The notes below the pieces were generated by a model, which had not been told where the DNA came from, did no database searches, and was given only the letters and a program-made list of their open reading frames with translations. Below are positions 50,416 through 61,726 of a stretch of DNA of 64,000 bases, piece by piece. The position numbers were made by a program, and so were the translations under genes. Every line of letters begins with the position of its first letter. Within the stretch, counting starts at the first letter, position 1. The stretch is taken from the NCBI GenBank assembly GCA_012862575.1, contig BLSF01000106.1, positions 1 to 64,000 of the forward strand. The letters are read 5' to 3'. Source of the DNA: Parietichytrium sp. I65-24A. Taxonomy: Eukaryota; Sar; Bigyra; Thraustochytrida; Thraustochytriidae.

Positions 50416-53400
50416 CGGCTGTCGGCTGCTGCTCTCTCTCCAGCTCTCCGCCTCTTACCGCGAGTACCCCACACCTGCGCGATCAACAACTACAACAACT
50501 ACAAATACAACAACTACAAATACAACAACTATCTCCGGCACAACGTCCTCGCGGTATAGGGAGAGACGTTGTCTGCGGATACACGGACACACGGATACAC
50601 AATAATAACACAGTGGCAGCACACGTTAGGGGTTTGCCAAAAGGTGTACTCAATTGAGGTTTGGTATTCGGTGCTATGTACGCGGACACTTTCACACTGT
50701 CGCAGTTTTGCAGTGTACACTCTCTCTCTCTCTCTTACTGTCTATTATGTTATTATGTTTCTCTTTTAATCTCTTTTCCTCTTTTTCTCAGGGCCACTTC
50801 AATACTCCCCGCTTAGGCGCCAGCTACACCGTCGCCTAGGACCTTCTCACCGGCAATGACCCCGCCGCCTAGCACTCCCGCTAACGGTGCTAGGAGGACT
50901 GGCGGGTGCTAGGGATTGCGGTGGCTGCGTGATAGCGCCCGAGTGGGGGAAGGGGAAGGGGAGGGGTAGGCGGCGGGTAGGGAGTGGTAGGCAGCCGTCC
51001 TCGTGAGCGGGTGAGGGAGAGAGGGAGGGGTTGTGAGGGAGATCTGAGAGAGAGAGTGTGTGTGAGTGGGCGATAGGAGAAGTGTGTGAGAGAGTGAGTG
51101 AGTGAGAAAGAGAGAGAGAGAGAGAGAGAGAGAAAGAAGGGATGTGAGAGGGAGAGGAGCGTTGGGTGCGGGCGTGAGTGAGTGAGTGCTTGACTTTTGG
51201 TAATTGTGTGTGATTACAAAACACATTGCATTTCGCAGTTCTGATATGTTCTGATATTCTGATAGTTCTGATCAACATCGAACTCGTTTTGTTTGCATTA
51301 ATTTATTGTATGAAAAACAGACTTTGGTGGTTTGCTGTTCAAATGTTCATTCTGAAATCGCTCGTCTCTTGCTTGATTTCACTGCATACCTCGCTGGTAG
51401 GCCTCTCTACCTACCGTCTATCAATCTCCCACTCTCGCGTCTCTCACTTTCATTCCATCAAAACTTCACTCTCTGTCTGTAAGTAATCAGGTCAGTCAGA
51501 CGGAATGGCCCAAGTTTAGAGCCTTTTCATGGTTCAGAACATAGACTGTGAAGTTTTCTTTTGTGACGTTTCTGAACGAGCTGACTAACAGTAATTAATT
51601 CTTTCTGACTTACGCAGCAACAAAAGTATCCCGAGTCATGAACGATTTTCTCGAGTACTAGCGAGAGCGGTACCTGTCTGGTTAACGCCGACGATTTCTC
51701 CGAGGGCGCGTGGTGCACTGCGCGAAGGACACACTCCTGCTCGACAGGCACTCCGGCGCTAGGGGCGATTAACGCTTTCGGTAGTAGTGGGAGGAAGGAA
51801 TGGACGCAAGTACACCTGGCAGCGATTGAATTATGAAAAAGAGTGTGCAGAGTATTTCGGAGAAGAGCGAAAGCGAATGTTGTCCTTTGATGTGTTTTCG
51901 CAGTCAGTCGAGAGAGGTTTGGCGCTGAGGCAGTATCTTCTTTTTGGAATAAGACATTTGAAATCAAGAGATTGAAAAAGGAGGATTAGATTTTAGATCT
52001 GTTCTTGCAGTGCAGTGGGTTTTGTTCAGATTCGACGAAGGCTTTCGGGTTATCAGAGTGAACAAACACACGTGACCATTGTGATCATCGCGAATATCGC
52101 GAAGCTGGGTTGGTTCTGTCAGTGTGTGGGCTTGACGTGAGCATGAGATTTGCGAGAATGGCACGCATGCCCACCATCGCTCATACGCTCATGCCTTGAT
52201 CTTTGTCACACTCACAGTCGGTTGATCATGAAAGTTGACGACACTTTTTGCCCTCCACATTTCATTCCACTGTAATTCAGATTCACTGCCAGCTTTTCTG
52301 AGATCGTGACTGCTGTTGAATTACCGACTTGCGGACTTGCATTGCGCGTCCATCGCGCCGCTTGTGTTTGGCTTCTCTCGGGGCTGCCTCGGGGCTCTCT
52401 CTCGCTGATGTACACAACTTTGGCCGGCTATCTTTTATTGGCTCAGCTGCTAAGCTTTCAACTGTTGAGTCGGGTCTCTCTCGGCGCAGCTGAACTGCTG
52501 CGAGTCCTCATGATTCCAGTGTAATCTCACTGGTACTTCCACCGAATTCCCCTGGTGCCCTTGTGCATGTTGCACACCAGCTGCCCAACTATTGCACTGC
52601 TGTGTTCAAGGCTAGCGCGCAGTACTCAGTGGTACCACCAAGCGCAGAAGTGGAGGCACGAAAGGTGAGAACGAACAACAATCGATCCCGTCACATCTCG
52701 CAAGTCCTATGCGACTCCGATGAGTTTGTTTTTCGCATCAGAGACAGACACAGACAGACGTTCTGTTCTGCGCAAGTTAAAGAGCGGAAGCTAAGCTTAT
52801 GCAGAGTTCAGAATTCAGAATCAGAAGGTACTTAAACTACCAGTTGAGCTGGCGATCTAACGTTCCAAAATTTTGTTTGCGGCAACGTTCATATCGAACG
52901 GTCACCGTGCTGGCCGAGCTGGCTCAATAATTAAAATGGCGGAATCGTCTTCCCAATAGTTTTCTAAGGCATTCACTCCGCTTCAGCACAACAGCCGACT
53001 TTAACGGGAGCTCGCAGTCAGTAGCCAGGCAGCACACTACATGTAAAGATCCAAAAAGAGAGTCTACTACCTTGCTCACATGTCTCACATGTCAATCAAA
53101 ACGAGCAGTTGAACGATGCGATGCGCACGCACTTCATTCAGTAGTGCCCGGCACTCTCAGCCCCGGCGCTGCAAAAGTCACCTGTTGAGTTTGCGAAAGG
53201 TAAAGGCCCTGTCGGCGTGGCAAACGCCAACTCTGCAAGCTCGATGCATTCGAGCCAGCTTCAGCACACCTTGCAAACAATCTTCTATGTATTCGTTGAG
53301 TGCGTTGGGACCGGTGACCGTTCGCGACGCAGTCGATACTCGGTACTGTAGAGTGTAGAGCAGCAAGTCGCAGCTCTGCTTCGGACTCTTCGGACGACGG

Positions 53401-54681
53401 ATGAACAAGAGACGCGGGCCTTTTTTTTATTAATGAACGTTCAAAGTTTTAAAGCTTCGAATGGTCACCCCACCTTCCGATAGGGTTTGTTTACGCTCTC
53501 ACTTCGTGGCTTCACTGTCGAATGGTAGCATTCCAGTCTTTCCAGTTGCAGTTGCCACTTTTGTCCAGATTTGTCCAGCTCGCAGTCGCACTAGTAGTAT
53601 TAGTATCCGGTAGTGCTGAGGCTTGGATGGATTTTAGCTGTCGTGACTCTGCAAATGTTTTTTGTTTGCCACGGACTCAGCGAGGAGCGTCGTTTGCCGG
53701 TTGAGCTGAGCTGAGCTGAGCTTTGGAGATAGGGAAGAGACAGAAAAACGCTGTTCTGAAAAAGATGGAGCGAACATACTCATACTAAGCTATCATACTC
53801 GCAGTCAGCTCAAAAGTTGTCAATCCGCTCCCTGATCCAAATTAAAATTCCGAATTTTCAGTACTTCCCAATACTTCTCAAGACTCTTCAAGACTCGCCC
53901 TCCTCTCCGGAACGCATTTGACTGACGCCAGCTCTCCTAGGCCCTGGTCCCAGCCGCCCTGCTACCTCCCCCTGTATAGTCCAACCTTAATCCGTCCTAC
54001 CACGACGAACAACGACCCATTCTTCGCGAATTTTCTCTGCAATTTCCGCCTCAATTTCCTCCCCATTTTCCACCCAATTTGCCCCGCGCACGCTAGGACT
54101 CCCTACCCGCCGCTAGCCAACCCGAAGTTGGTGGCGCAGGCGCTCTGTGAGAGCAGCTGTGAGCGAGGGGCCTCGGCAGTGGTAAGGCGTCCTATGGCCA
54201 AGCTTAGATGGAAACGCGTCTAATTTTAGGAGCGACGAGTGGGATGTTTCAGAACCAACGAAAGCGAAGAAAGAGAGGGAGAGACAAGGAAATTGAGAAC
54301 CAAGCGAGCGAGCGAGAGAGAGAAAGAGAGAGCGAAACGAAGGCAGAAAGACAAGCGACAAGTGACAAGTGACAAGCAACAAGCGAAGGCAAATCTCTTT
54401 GTCTGTCTGTCTGTCTGTCTGTGTGTTTGTGTGTTTGTGTGTGTGGTTCAAGGTGTCGCTCACTCACTCACTTCACTCACTCACTCACAGACTCGGTCGC
54501 GTGTATTGCAGGTGACTCTTCTCTGGCAACGGCGCGTGTGAGCAAATTGAGCAAGGGCTGCAGCGGTTGCCGGGTGCATTTGGTGGTCGGAGACAGGCTC
54601 ACGGGCTCACAGGCTCGCTGTATTTGTTGTTGGTTGTTGGTTGCGGGGTGAGGGTTAGTTAGATTGTGGGAGAGCTGGAGA
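50416..54681. other. 4.3-kb divergent intergenic region without a supported gene
   Basis: The longest gene-free stretch. Simple repeats: ACAACTACAAATAC (50484-50530), a GA-rich tract (51040-51135), GACAAGTGACAAG (54352-54378), GTCT/GTGTTT (54400-54446) and CACT (54462-54490). Recurrent motifs: AGTTCAGAATTCAGA (52805-52819), GTACTCAGTGGTACC (52622-52636) and TACTGTAGAGTGTAG (53344-53358). Short frames such as 51787-51975 and 52306-52524 have no recognisable content. The region may hold untranslated leaders or a non-coding RNA, but the sequence does not show one. Confidence 0.55.
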
Positions 54682-57600
54682 ATGAGCGCCTTGTCGAGAC
54701 AGCTGCAACAGCATCGGCTGCAGGCGCCGACGCCGTCGCTGCGATTGAACAATGCCAAGAGTAAGCGGCCGTCGCTGTTGTACGGGTCGGAGGCTGCGGA
54801 CTTTGATAAGCGCACAATATACCACCTGGGGTTGAATGGTCTTCAGGAGTTGATAGAAAGCGGTGCAACTGAGCTGGAGCAGTTCAGACAGCCGTTGTTT
54901 AGCCAAGCAGTCGCAGAAACCGAGAGGCATCTGCAAGGCAAGGAGTTCAACGAGGAGTTGAACAATGCACTTGATTTGCTACTGCTCTCCCTCTGTCCAA
55001 TGATGCTCCAGAAACCGGCGCAAAAGGTCCTGGAATACCTGGTGCGCCACTTTGAGATCCATGTGCACAACCTGAACCGCCTTCTGTCGTGCGCGCTCCC
55101 ATATCATGACACGCCTTTCTTCTTGAAGGTAATCAGACTCCCTATTGAACTAGTAGACACAAAATGGGCGTTCTTGGGCCAGGCGCGGAAACAGCGGGAG
55201 CCCCTCTCGCGACCGCAGCTCGTGAAAGCTTGCCTTTCAGAGTTTTCCATCCTCAAGGTAGTGGCAGATCTCGTAGCGGAACAGCCAGAAAACGACAAGG
55301 TGGCGCCTTTCTTTGCCGTCTTGGCATCCGAGGTGATCTTGTCGGCCAGCAAAGGCAAACAGCACGGAAGCAGAAACGCCAACGTTCTCAACGATAAAGT
55401 GGTACCGCTCTTGGTCCCTGCGGCGCTCGACGCCATGCGCGACAAGGTGCACCCGGAGCGCCAGCGCGCAGGGTATGTCATCGCCGCACAGCTGGCCAAA
55501 CATTGCGAACTAACCGACAAAGCCACGAAACTCTTCCTCTTGTCTGCTATCCGCAAGACCTCTGTGGAGACCTTGAACGGAGCCCTCCAGTGTGTCTCCT
55601 TGGTGCTCTTCTTTGCAAACAAGTCCGAGTCGTTTCCTACCAAGTGCGTCATCCGACTCGCAACCAAATTTGACCCCAACTTGGTCGCTTCCGGGCTCGT
55701 GCAAGCCTTCTCAGAGCATCCTTCCAGCGCCACGGCGGAGCGCTTTCTCGGGGACTTTTATTTGCAACTCGCTAAGGGGGAAGCTCCTGAGCTCGCCTCC
55801 TGTCTCCAGCACCTCGAGACTTATGTACAGTCGTGTTTCCCGTGCAATGCGCCAGCGCTCTTTGCTTCGCTGGCATCACGCCACAAGTCCTCAAACACCA
55901 GCGAGGATGACAAGGCCTGCTGCGAACGGATAGCAAAGCGCATCGCTACCGTACAACCCACTGCCATTGACAATGTATTGGCCAACAGCCCTTCAAAGGC
56001 ATGCTTTCGCTTCGCTCGTATTTGCTTTTCTCAGCCTCAGGACGCGTCTTGCGTCGCCTCCAAACCAATTCTAGTTGGTGATGTGCACACCACGCTCAGA
56101 ATCGCGCTTGTGCACAGTAAGCCAGCTGTTCGCGCGCACGCAATAGATGCTCTCGCCGAGGCGAAGCCTACCTGGTCCTCGATCGGATTCGGTATCTTGC
56201 TCGACCGCATTACCGATGAGGAGTTACGCGTGTCACAGGCCGCCCTGAAGCTTTGCAAGGCAATCCTGATAAACTCCCAGACCACTGACGCCTCTATGAG
56301 TGATGAAGAGGAGGACGAGCGCCCCGCAGGGACTCAGTTCCGGCAATTGGTCGACACCGTTGCTCAAGCCCTTTCTCGATGGCCACAGCAGTCTGCGCTG
56401 GTGTCGTCTGGTCTTGAAGTCTTGGGTGCTCTTGACACGGTCGCAGTCGATTCTGACGAGTTTGTAAAGACTGTGCTTGTTGTTATTTCTCAATTTATCA
56501 CATCTGCAGATGAGCAGGTCGCCAAGGCAGCCCATACCGCAGCGAAAGCCGTGTCAGCGTCCCTGCCAAGCTTTGCAGAGCTGGCCGAGTTCAGTCTCGA
56601 TTCTAAAAAGGAGACCGCATTGGAAAGCTGGTCCAAGCATATCCGAACCTCCAGTCAAGCCCGCACTTGTGCAACAGCACTGCTGGAAGACGCATTGGCG
56701 CGTTCTGTCTCTCCTGGCGCATGCGTTTCACTCGCCGCCGTGTTGGCTGCCGCAGCTGATGGCGCCAAGGTGTCAAAGAAATCTGTTGGCGAGCGCGAGA
56801 GCTTGATTGCCAATGTTGCACGAGTGTGTGCAAACTCTGCTCTCTGGAAAGTTCGTGCAGAATCTCGAAGCTCGGAGGTCACCAAAGTCCTCAAAACCGC
56901 AATCGAGACCCTTGTTCTTCGTGTGATGGACCCTCGAACAGACTCTGTTACCATTGCTTCTCTCTTCGCGAAGGAGACCCCGCTGGCCTACACAGTCCTT
57001 GGATCCCTTCTTAGTGCTCCAGAGGATGTCTACCAGGCATTTGGCAGCGTCTGTGTTCAGCACCTTCTCGGCAGCTTTTTTGACGGATGCCTTCTTGTCA
57101 CTCTGTTGCTCATCTCGAGTGGCGCAAGCAACAACGCACTCCCCGTCATCGCTCAGCGCCGCGCACTTGTGCTCTGCAGGGCGTTCATCCTGGCCTCTGA
57201 AAATGGCGGCAAACCCGCTTACAGTTTTCTGGAAGCTACCCCTTTCCTCGTGGCGGCACTCGGTAGCAAGGCGGACGCTGGTCTTCGTGTTGCCGCCGTT
57301 GACTGCGTGCAATCGATTTTAGAATCCGCAAAAGCTACCTCGAAGAAAGGCCATGCAGCTTACCTCGGATATGGCAAGGGAGATGCGGAAAAGTTTGTAC
57401 TATCCAAGTCTGCAAGTAAGAAGGGCCCTCAGCACGTCGCCTCGGCACTCGTCCCTCTTTTGGAAAGGGTGGCGCTCGCCCGGGAAGAGATCCAAGCAGA
57501 CGGTGCTGCATTGGATCGCCTCCTTCGCACTTTTAATGACAAGGATGCAAAGGCAAGCATCGCAGCTCTTTTGGAGCGTGCGGCGTTCTTTCTGGACGGA

Positions 57601-60600
57601 TCGTGCTCCGTCGCAGTTGCGCAAGATCAGCTTTCCGTGTCAAGCTGTGTTTTTGGAATGGTGAACCCTGTGATTGAAGCTGTTTCCATCGAAACGCTCG
57701 CGGACTCCACCTGCTTGCTCAGCCGCGTCGCACTTTCTCATGGCCTGGAAGATCTCTTGATTCTCGCCACACAGCGCTGGGTGGAGGTCGGCTCCATTGT
57801 CGATGTGCCCGTGATCCTGGAGGCTTTGGAAAGCACCAAAACAGCTCGTTCGACGATCCTCAAGGTGCTCCGAGAGAATCACGTCTATGTGCAGCTCAAC
57901 GCGGAAGAGAAAAACGTTGTCTTTGATTCGCTCTGCTCGATTGCCTCGTCAAGTGACGATCAGCAGCCACTCAGCGACGAAGCCATTCAGGCGTTCCGAG
58001 TGATTCCCTTTTCCGGGGAGCTCATCCGCAAGCGTTTCTCCAGGAAGAATCTGAGCTCCAAGCAACTCACTATCCTGCTAGAGGCTGCACGCGCTCGCGT
58101 GTTCCACGACGGGCCGGTAACTGCGCCTGCAGACGCGGAACTGTGCACGGAGCTCCTTGCCCCTCTGTTTGAGCTTTTGGAATCCGGGCGATCTGAGCCA
58201 GTCCTTCTCGTTACTTTGAATCGCTGCATCCTGGTATTGTTGGAAATGCTAAAGTCCAAGTCCGTCAACGCGTCAGACAAACAGCTTGCCGCGGCTCTCA
58301 CCCGGGTGAGCCTCGATTCGGTTGTGCACTGCGTCCTGAGTGCAGACTCGGCACCTGTTCGTAATGCCGCGCTCGAGCTCCTCACCAGTTGCACCATGCT
58401 CTTTCCATCTAAAGCAATGGACATTGTGATGCCGATTCTGCAGTCCCTCACCGGGGCCACCGATGCAGACTCCGAGGACACGGTGTCGCCGTACACATTT
58501 GTTGTACTTGAGCATGTCACCCGTTGTCTTGCGACAAGCTGGAACGAGACGCAGAATACCGTTGGTTTCGAAAGCCAGGTGATTAAGGTGATCTCCCTTT
58601 TCGTGGAGGCAAGCAACAAGTCTGGGCTCGTGAACCGTTTGCTCAACCTGTACGAGACCTTGGTCCACAGTCTCGCGCCCGGCAACAAGACCCTGTGGTG
58701 TTTGCTTGCCGTTTTGCTCGCCAGCGATGTGCGCGAGGAAAAGGAGGCAAACAACTTGGAGCAGCAGCTTTTCTTGGTACACGAGCTTGCCTTTCGCTTT
58801 AGCGTATCAGACCAGGTGTTTATGATGATGCAGACTGTGCGTGCGCTGTACCGCCTCTTGCCACTGACTCAGAACCAGTCGGACATGGAGCTTGATGACG
58901 AAGAGGAAACGGACAAGCATGGCGCGGAAAACTTTACCTTCATGGAGCCGCTTTGCAGTCACCTCCGGGAAAGCCTTGGGGATGCGGGATGCCTCAAGCT
59001 CGTCGAAAACATGTGTCACTTTTTGTCCGAGCACTTGTCTAACCGTCAATTTATGCGCATGTTGCGCAACATGTCGGCAGACCCAGCTCGCGTGGCGGAG
59101 CTGCAAGGCGCCTCTGGCTTTCTTGGACTCTTGCATCATTTGCATCGCCAGATCCACAACTGCACGTTGGAGGAGGAAAATGCAACTTCCGAGAAGGTCT
59201 CGGCACAGTGGCTCACTACGCGCGAGGACTTGAGCCTCGTGTTGGACAAGATCAGCTCCCTTCTGTCGGTGCCACTTTTTGTTGGGGTTGTCAAAGAACT
59301 TCTTCGCGACGACGACGCACACATTAGGCACCTTGCAATTCGCCAATTGTCGTCAAAGGTTTCGCAGCAGCACACCAAGTGGCAGCCCGAGGAGACTTTA
59401 GTGTTCTTGGAGATGGTCAACCAGCTCTACGAGATTGTCAGCAACGCGAAAGAGTCGCAGGTGAACAAGCAAACCGCTCTGCTCTCTCTTGACGTACTCG
59501 CCCGTCACCTTGGACGTGTTCATCCTGATGCCTTCTCATCGGTTTTGTCCAGTGTAGTGAAGGAGCTGGATGCTGCAATGACTGTGTTGCAGAAGCAGTC
59601 CTCCTCGAAGAAGAAGCGCGATGTAGAGTTTAACGCGAATATCCAATTTGCAAGCAGCGCATGCCTGTGCGTTGGCACTCTAGTGGAGATTCTCGGGCAA
59701 AAAGTTTTGCCCCAACTCGTTAAGTTTACTCCTGGGTTGCTATTTGGATTTAAGCAGCTGGTGGTGTTCATGGACAGCATCACGGAGGACGTCGATCGTG
59801 TAATGCAGACCGAGGAAGCTGAGTCGCGTCTGATGCTTGCACAAAGCGCAGCATCGAGTCTGTTTTCTTTGGTGGCAGAGCTTCCAATGTTTCTCTCCCC
59901 TTACCTCGAAGACTTGTTGCTCCTTGTTGGAATGGGTGATGACAACAAGTTGCCACCGCTCGTGCGCGCAACTAGTACACGTATTGGCGAGCGCATCGCT
60001 GAGAAGGTGGACTTGAGGCTGTTGCTTTCTCCACTTGCAAAGAGCTTTACGAGCTTTGTAGAAAGAGGGGCCTTCATCGGTGCTGAGCGCATCGTCTTGA
60101 TGTTGCAGAGTTGCATAGAGAGCATGGACCGCGCTGCACTGATCAAGCATCTTGACAGTTTGACTCAGTTTTTCGTCAACTCTTTGGAGACTAGGTTTGT
60201 GGCATATCGCTCTTGCAAGTCTCAGCAGCTCGACACCCTGGAAACGAAGGTTGACAGCTTAGAAGAAGCTGTTGGGGATTGCTTCATGGCTTTGGTCATG
60301 TCTTTGAGTGGTTCTCAGATGAGGACAGTATTTGTCGCCCTGTGCGATGCCGCAAGCGCATCGTCAAGCGTATCGGCCAATACTTCGGCTGGCACCTCTA
60401 AAGGCGCCTCTTCAGATCTCTTCGGGAACATCACTGGTGATACTGGTGAAGACGAGGGTTCTGCCGCTGGTGAAGACGTACATGCCGAGGGCAATGCAGA
60501 AGGATCGCATCACAAGACTGCGCTGTCAGACTGGAAGAGACAGTGCAAATCAGGAACGCTTTACATGATTACAAAGCGTGTCGGCGACAAATTGCTCAGT

Positions 60601-61368
60601 CTTTCGATCCCCTACATTGGAAAGTTGTTGCCTAACCTGCTCGAAGACCTGCAAGTCACCATTGATACGGACGAAACTGATGAGGACAACTCTGATGGTG
60701 ACAGCGCTGACGAAGAGTCCGGACCTGAGGAAGTTAGCGATAAGAAGAGCAAGAAGCGCAAGAGCTCACCGGTGAAGAAAAATAGCGAGAAGGGAAGAAA
60801 GAAGCAGCGCCTGGAGGACGTTGGACCAAAGGATCTTCGCCTAAAGTGGAAGATTCAGCAGCGTGTCTTACGGGAGCGCGTGCTTGACATTCTCGCAGTC
60901 TTTTGCGACTATGGCCGCGCAACGTTGCTGGAGAACGAGTTGCAGCCAAGCAGCCAATTCCATCAGGTGCTAGATGCAATGCTGATGTGCGTTGACATTG
61001 ATCGTCACGCTGTCGACGGCGCTGAGGACTCTGCGTACTATGAGGAGTTTTTAGAGAATCATCTCCGTCCATGCCTTGTGCGATTGGCCCGCACTGCCAA
61101 TGAGGAAACAGCGTGGCAGACGCTTCATCACGCTGTACTGGAGTTCGGCAAGCATGCATCTCCAGCGGTGCGTTTGGGGACTGTACACACCATATTACAT
61201 TTGTTTGAGGAGGTTGGCGACAATTACATTGTCCTTCTTGCTGACACTCTTCCAACAATTGCCGAACTTTTGGAGGACCCTGACAAGGAGGTCAAAGCGG
61301 CAGCGCACAAAGTGGCGAAGAAGCTGCAGCAGCTCTCTGGAGAGGACTTGACCTCCTTTTTGAACTAA
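54682..61368 (+). CDS. UTP10: U3 snoRNP / SSU processome HEAT-repeat protein UTP10 (HEATR1)
   Basis: 2228 residues in one exon from the ATG at 54682 (MSALSRQLQQ); the frame opens 18 nt earlier only at TTG. The N-terminus closely follows yeast Utp10 and human HEATR1: SLLYGSEAADFDKRTIY, then GLQELIESG, EEFxxPLFS-type text (LEQFRQPLFSQA), KPAQKVLEYLVRHFEIH and CALPYHDTPFF. The body is HEAT-like helical repeats throughout. The C-terminal ~350 residues hold an acidic stretch followed by a lysine-rich nuclear signal (60666-60810), then the BP28CT-type region with a final HEAT block (TLPTIAELLEDPDKEVKAAA). It belongs to the t-UTP/UTP-A subcomplex that binds nascent pre-rRNA in the nucleolus and couples rDNA transcription to 18S processing. 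Length matches the family (about 1770 in yeast, 2144 in human). Confidence 0.95.
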   Translation: MSALSRQLQQHRLQAPTPSLRLNNAKSKRPSLLYGSEAADFDKRTIYHLGLNGLQELIESGATELEQFRQPLFSQAVAETERHLQGKEFNEELNNALDLLLLSLCPMMLQKPAQKVLEYLVRHFEIHVHNLNRLLSCALPYHDTPFFLKVIRLPIELVDTKWAFLGQARKQREPLSRPQLVKACLSEFSILKVVADLVAEQPENDKVAPFFAVLASEVILSASKGKQHGSRNANVLNDKVVPLLVPAALDAMRDKVHPERQRAGYVIAAQLAKHCELTDKATKLFLLSAIRKTSVETLNGALQCVSLVLFFANKSESFPTKCVIRLATKFDPNLVASGLVQAFSEHPSSATAERFLGDFYLQLAKGEAPELASCLQHLETYVQSCFPCNAPALFASLASRHKSSNTSEDDKACCERIAKRIATVQPTAIDNVLANSPSKACFRFARICFSQPQDASCVASKPILVGDVHTTLRIALVHSKPAVRAHAIDALAEAKPTWSSIGFGILLDRITDEELRVSQAALKLCKAILINSQTTDASMSDEEEDERPAGTQFRQLVDTVAQALSRWPQQSALVSSGLEVLGALDTVAVDSDEFVKTVLVVISQFITSADEQVAKAAHTAAKAVSASLPSFAELAEFSLDSKKETALESWSKHIRTSSQARTCATALLEDALARSVSPGACVSLAAVLAAAADGAKVSKKSVGERESLIANVARVCANSALWKVRAESRSSEVTKVLKTAIETLVLRVMDPRTDSVTIASLFAKETPLAYTVLGSLLSAPEDVYQAFGSVCVQHLLGSFFDGCLLVTLLLISSGASNNALPVIAQRRALVLCRAFILASENGGKPAYSFLEATPFLVAALGSKADAGLRVAAVDCVQSILESAKATSKKGHAAYLGYGKGDAEKFVLSKSASKKGPQHVASALVPLLERVALAREEIQADGAALDRLLRTFNDKDAKASIAALLERAAFFLDGSCSVAVAQDQLSVSSCVFGMVNPVIEAVSIETLADSTCLLSRVALSHGLEDLLILATQRWVEVGSIVDVPVILEALESTKTARSTILKVLRENHVYVQLNAEEKNVVFDSLCSIASSSDDQQPLSDEAIQAFRVIPFSGELIRKRFSRKNLSSKQLTILLEAARARVFHDGPVTAPADAELCTELLAPLFELLESGRSEPVLLVTLNRCILVLLEMLKSKSVNASDKQLAAALTRVSLDSVVHCVLSADSAPVRNAALELLTSCTMLFPSKAMDIVMPILQSLTGATDADSEDTVSPYTFVVLEHVTRCLATSWNETQNTVGFESQVIKVISLFVEASNKSGLVNRLLNLYETLVHSLAPGNKTLWCLLAVLLASDVREEKEANNLEQQLFLVHELAFRFSVSDQVFMMMQTVRALYRLLPLTQNQSDMELDDEEETDKHGAENFTFMEPLCSHLRESLGDAGCLKLVENMCHFLSEHLSNRQFMRMLRNMSADPARVAELQGASGFLGLLHHLHRQIHNCTLEEENATSEKVSAQWLTTREDLSLVLDKISSLLSVPLFVGVVKELLRDDDAHIRHLAIRQLSSKVSQQHTKWQPEETLVFLEMVNQLYEIVSNAKESQVNKQTALLSLDVLARHLGRVHPDAFSSVLSSVVKELDAAMTVLQKQSSSKKKRDVEFNANIQFASSACLCVGTLVEILGQKVLPQLVKFTPGLLFGFKQLVVFMDSITEDVDRVMQTEEAESRLMLAQSAASSLFSLVAELPMFLSPYLEDLLLLVGMGDDNKLPPLVRATSTRIGERIAEKVDLRLLLSPLAKSFTSFVERGAFIGAERIVLMLQSCIESMDRAALIKHLDSLTQFFVNSLETRFVAYRSCKSQQLDTLETKVDSLEEAVGDCFMALVMSLSGSQMRTVFVALCDAASASSSVSANTSAGTSKGASSDLFGNITGDTGEDEGSAAGEDVHAEGNAEGSHHKTALSDWKRQCKSGTLYMITKRVGDKLLSLSIPYIGKLLPNLLEDLQVTIDTDETDEDNSDGDSADEESGPEEVSDKKSKKRKSSPVKKNSEKGRKKQRLEDVGPKDLRLKWKIQQRVLRERVLDILAVFCDYGRATLLENELQPSSQFHQVLDAMLMCVDIDRHAVDGAEDSAYYEEFLENHLRPCLVRLARTANEETAWQTLHHAVLEFGKHASPAVRLGTVHTILHLFEEVGDNYIVLLADTLPTIAELLEDPDKEVKAAAHKVAKKLQQLSGEDLTSFLN

Positions 61369-61726
61369 TCGATTATCGTTGTGTTGATTATATACTTTTA
61401 TATAAAAGCAATTTATCATTTTCCATTCTGGATCATTTTTCTTTCCAAAACGTGCAAAATGGACGGGATGTTAGGAAAGAGATGCTCCTTTGTCCTTCAT
61501 ATACGATGAAAAGAAAAGAAAAAGAGAATGGATAGCTGAAAAGTTTTTTCTGATTTTCATATGCTGAACCGACTTCTCCTGTGCGATGGTAAAGTTCGCG
61601 AGAAAAAGACTCTTCAACTTGTTTCGTCCGTACTCCTACTATGGCACTTGTATCATTCACCAAATTGAAGAACAGGACCAAGCTCTGGCACACCAAAAGT
61701 CTGTAGCTCATACGGATTTGAGCTCC
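61369..61726. other. Convergent intergenic region
   Basis: 358 bp shared by the 3' ends of UTP10 and the homoserine kinase gene. AT-rich sequence with TATATAAAAG-like words (61389-61408) follows the UTP10 stop. No gene is seen. Confidence 0.5.
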
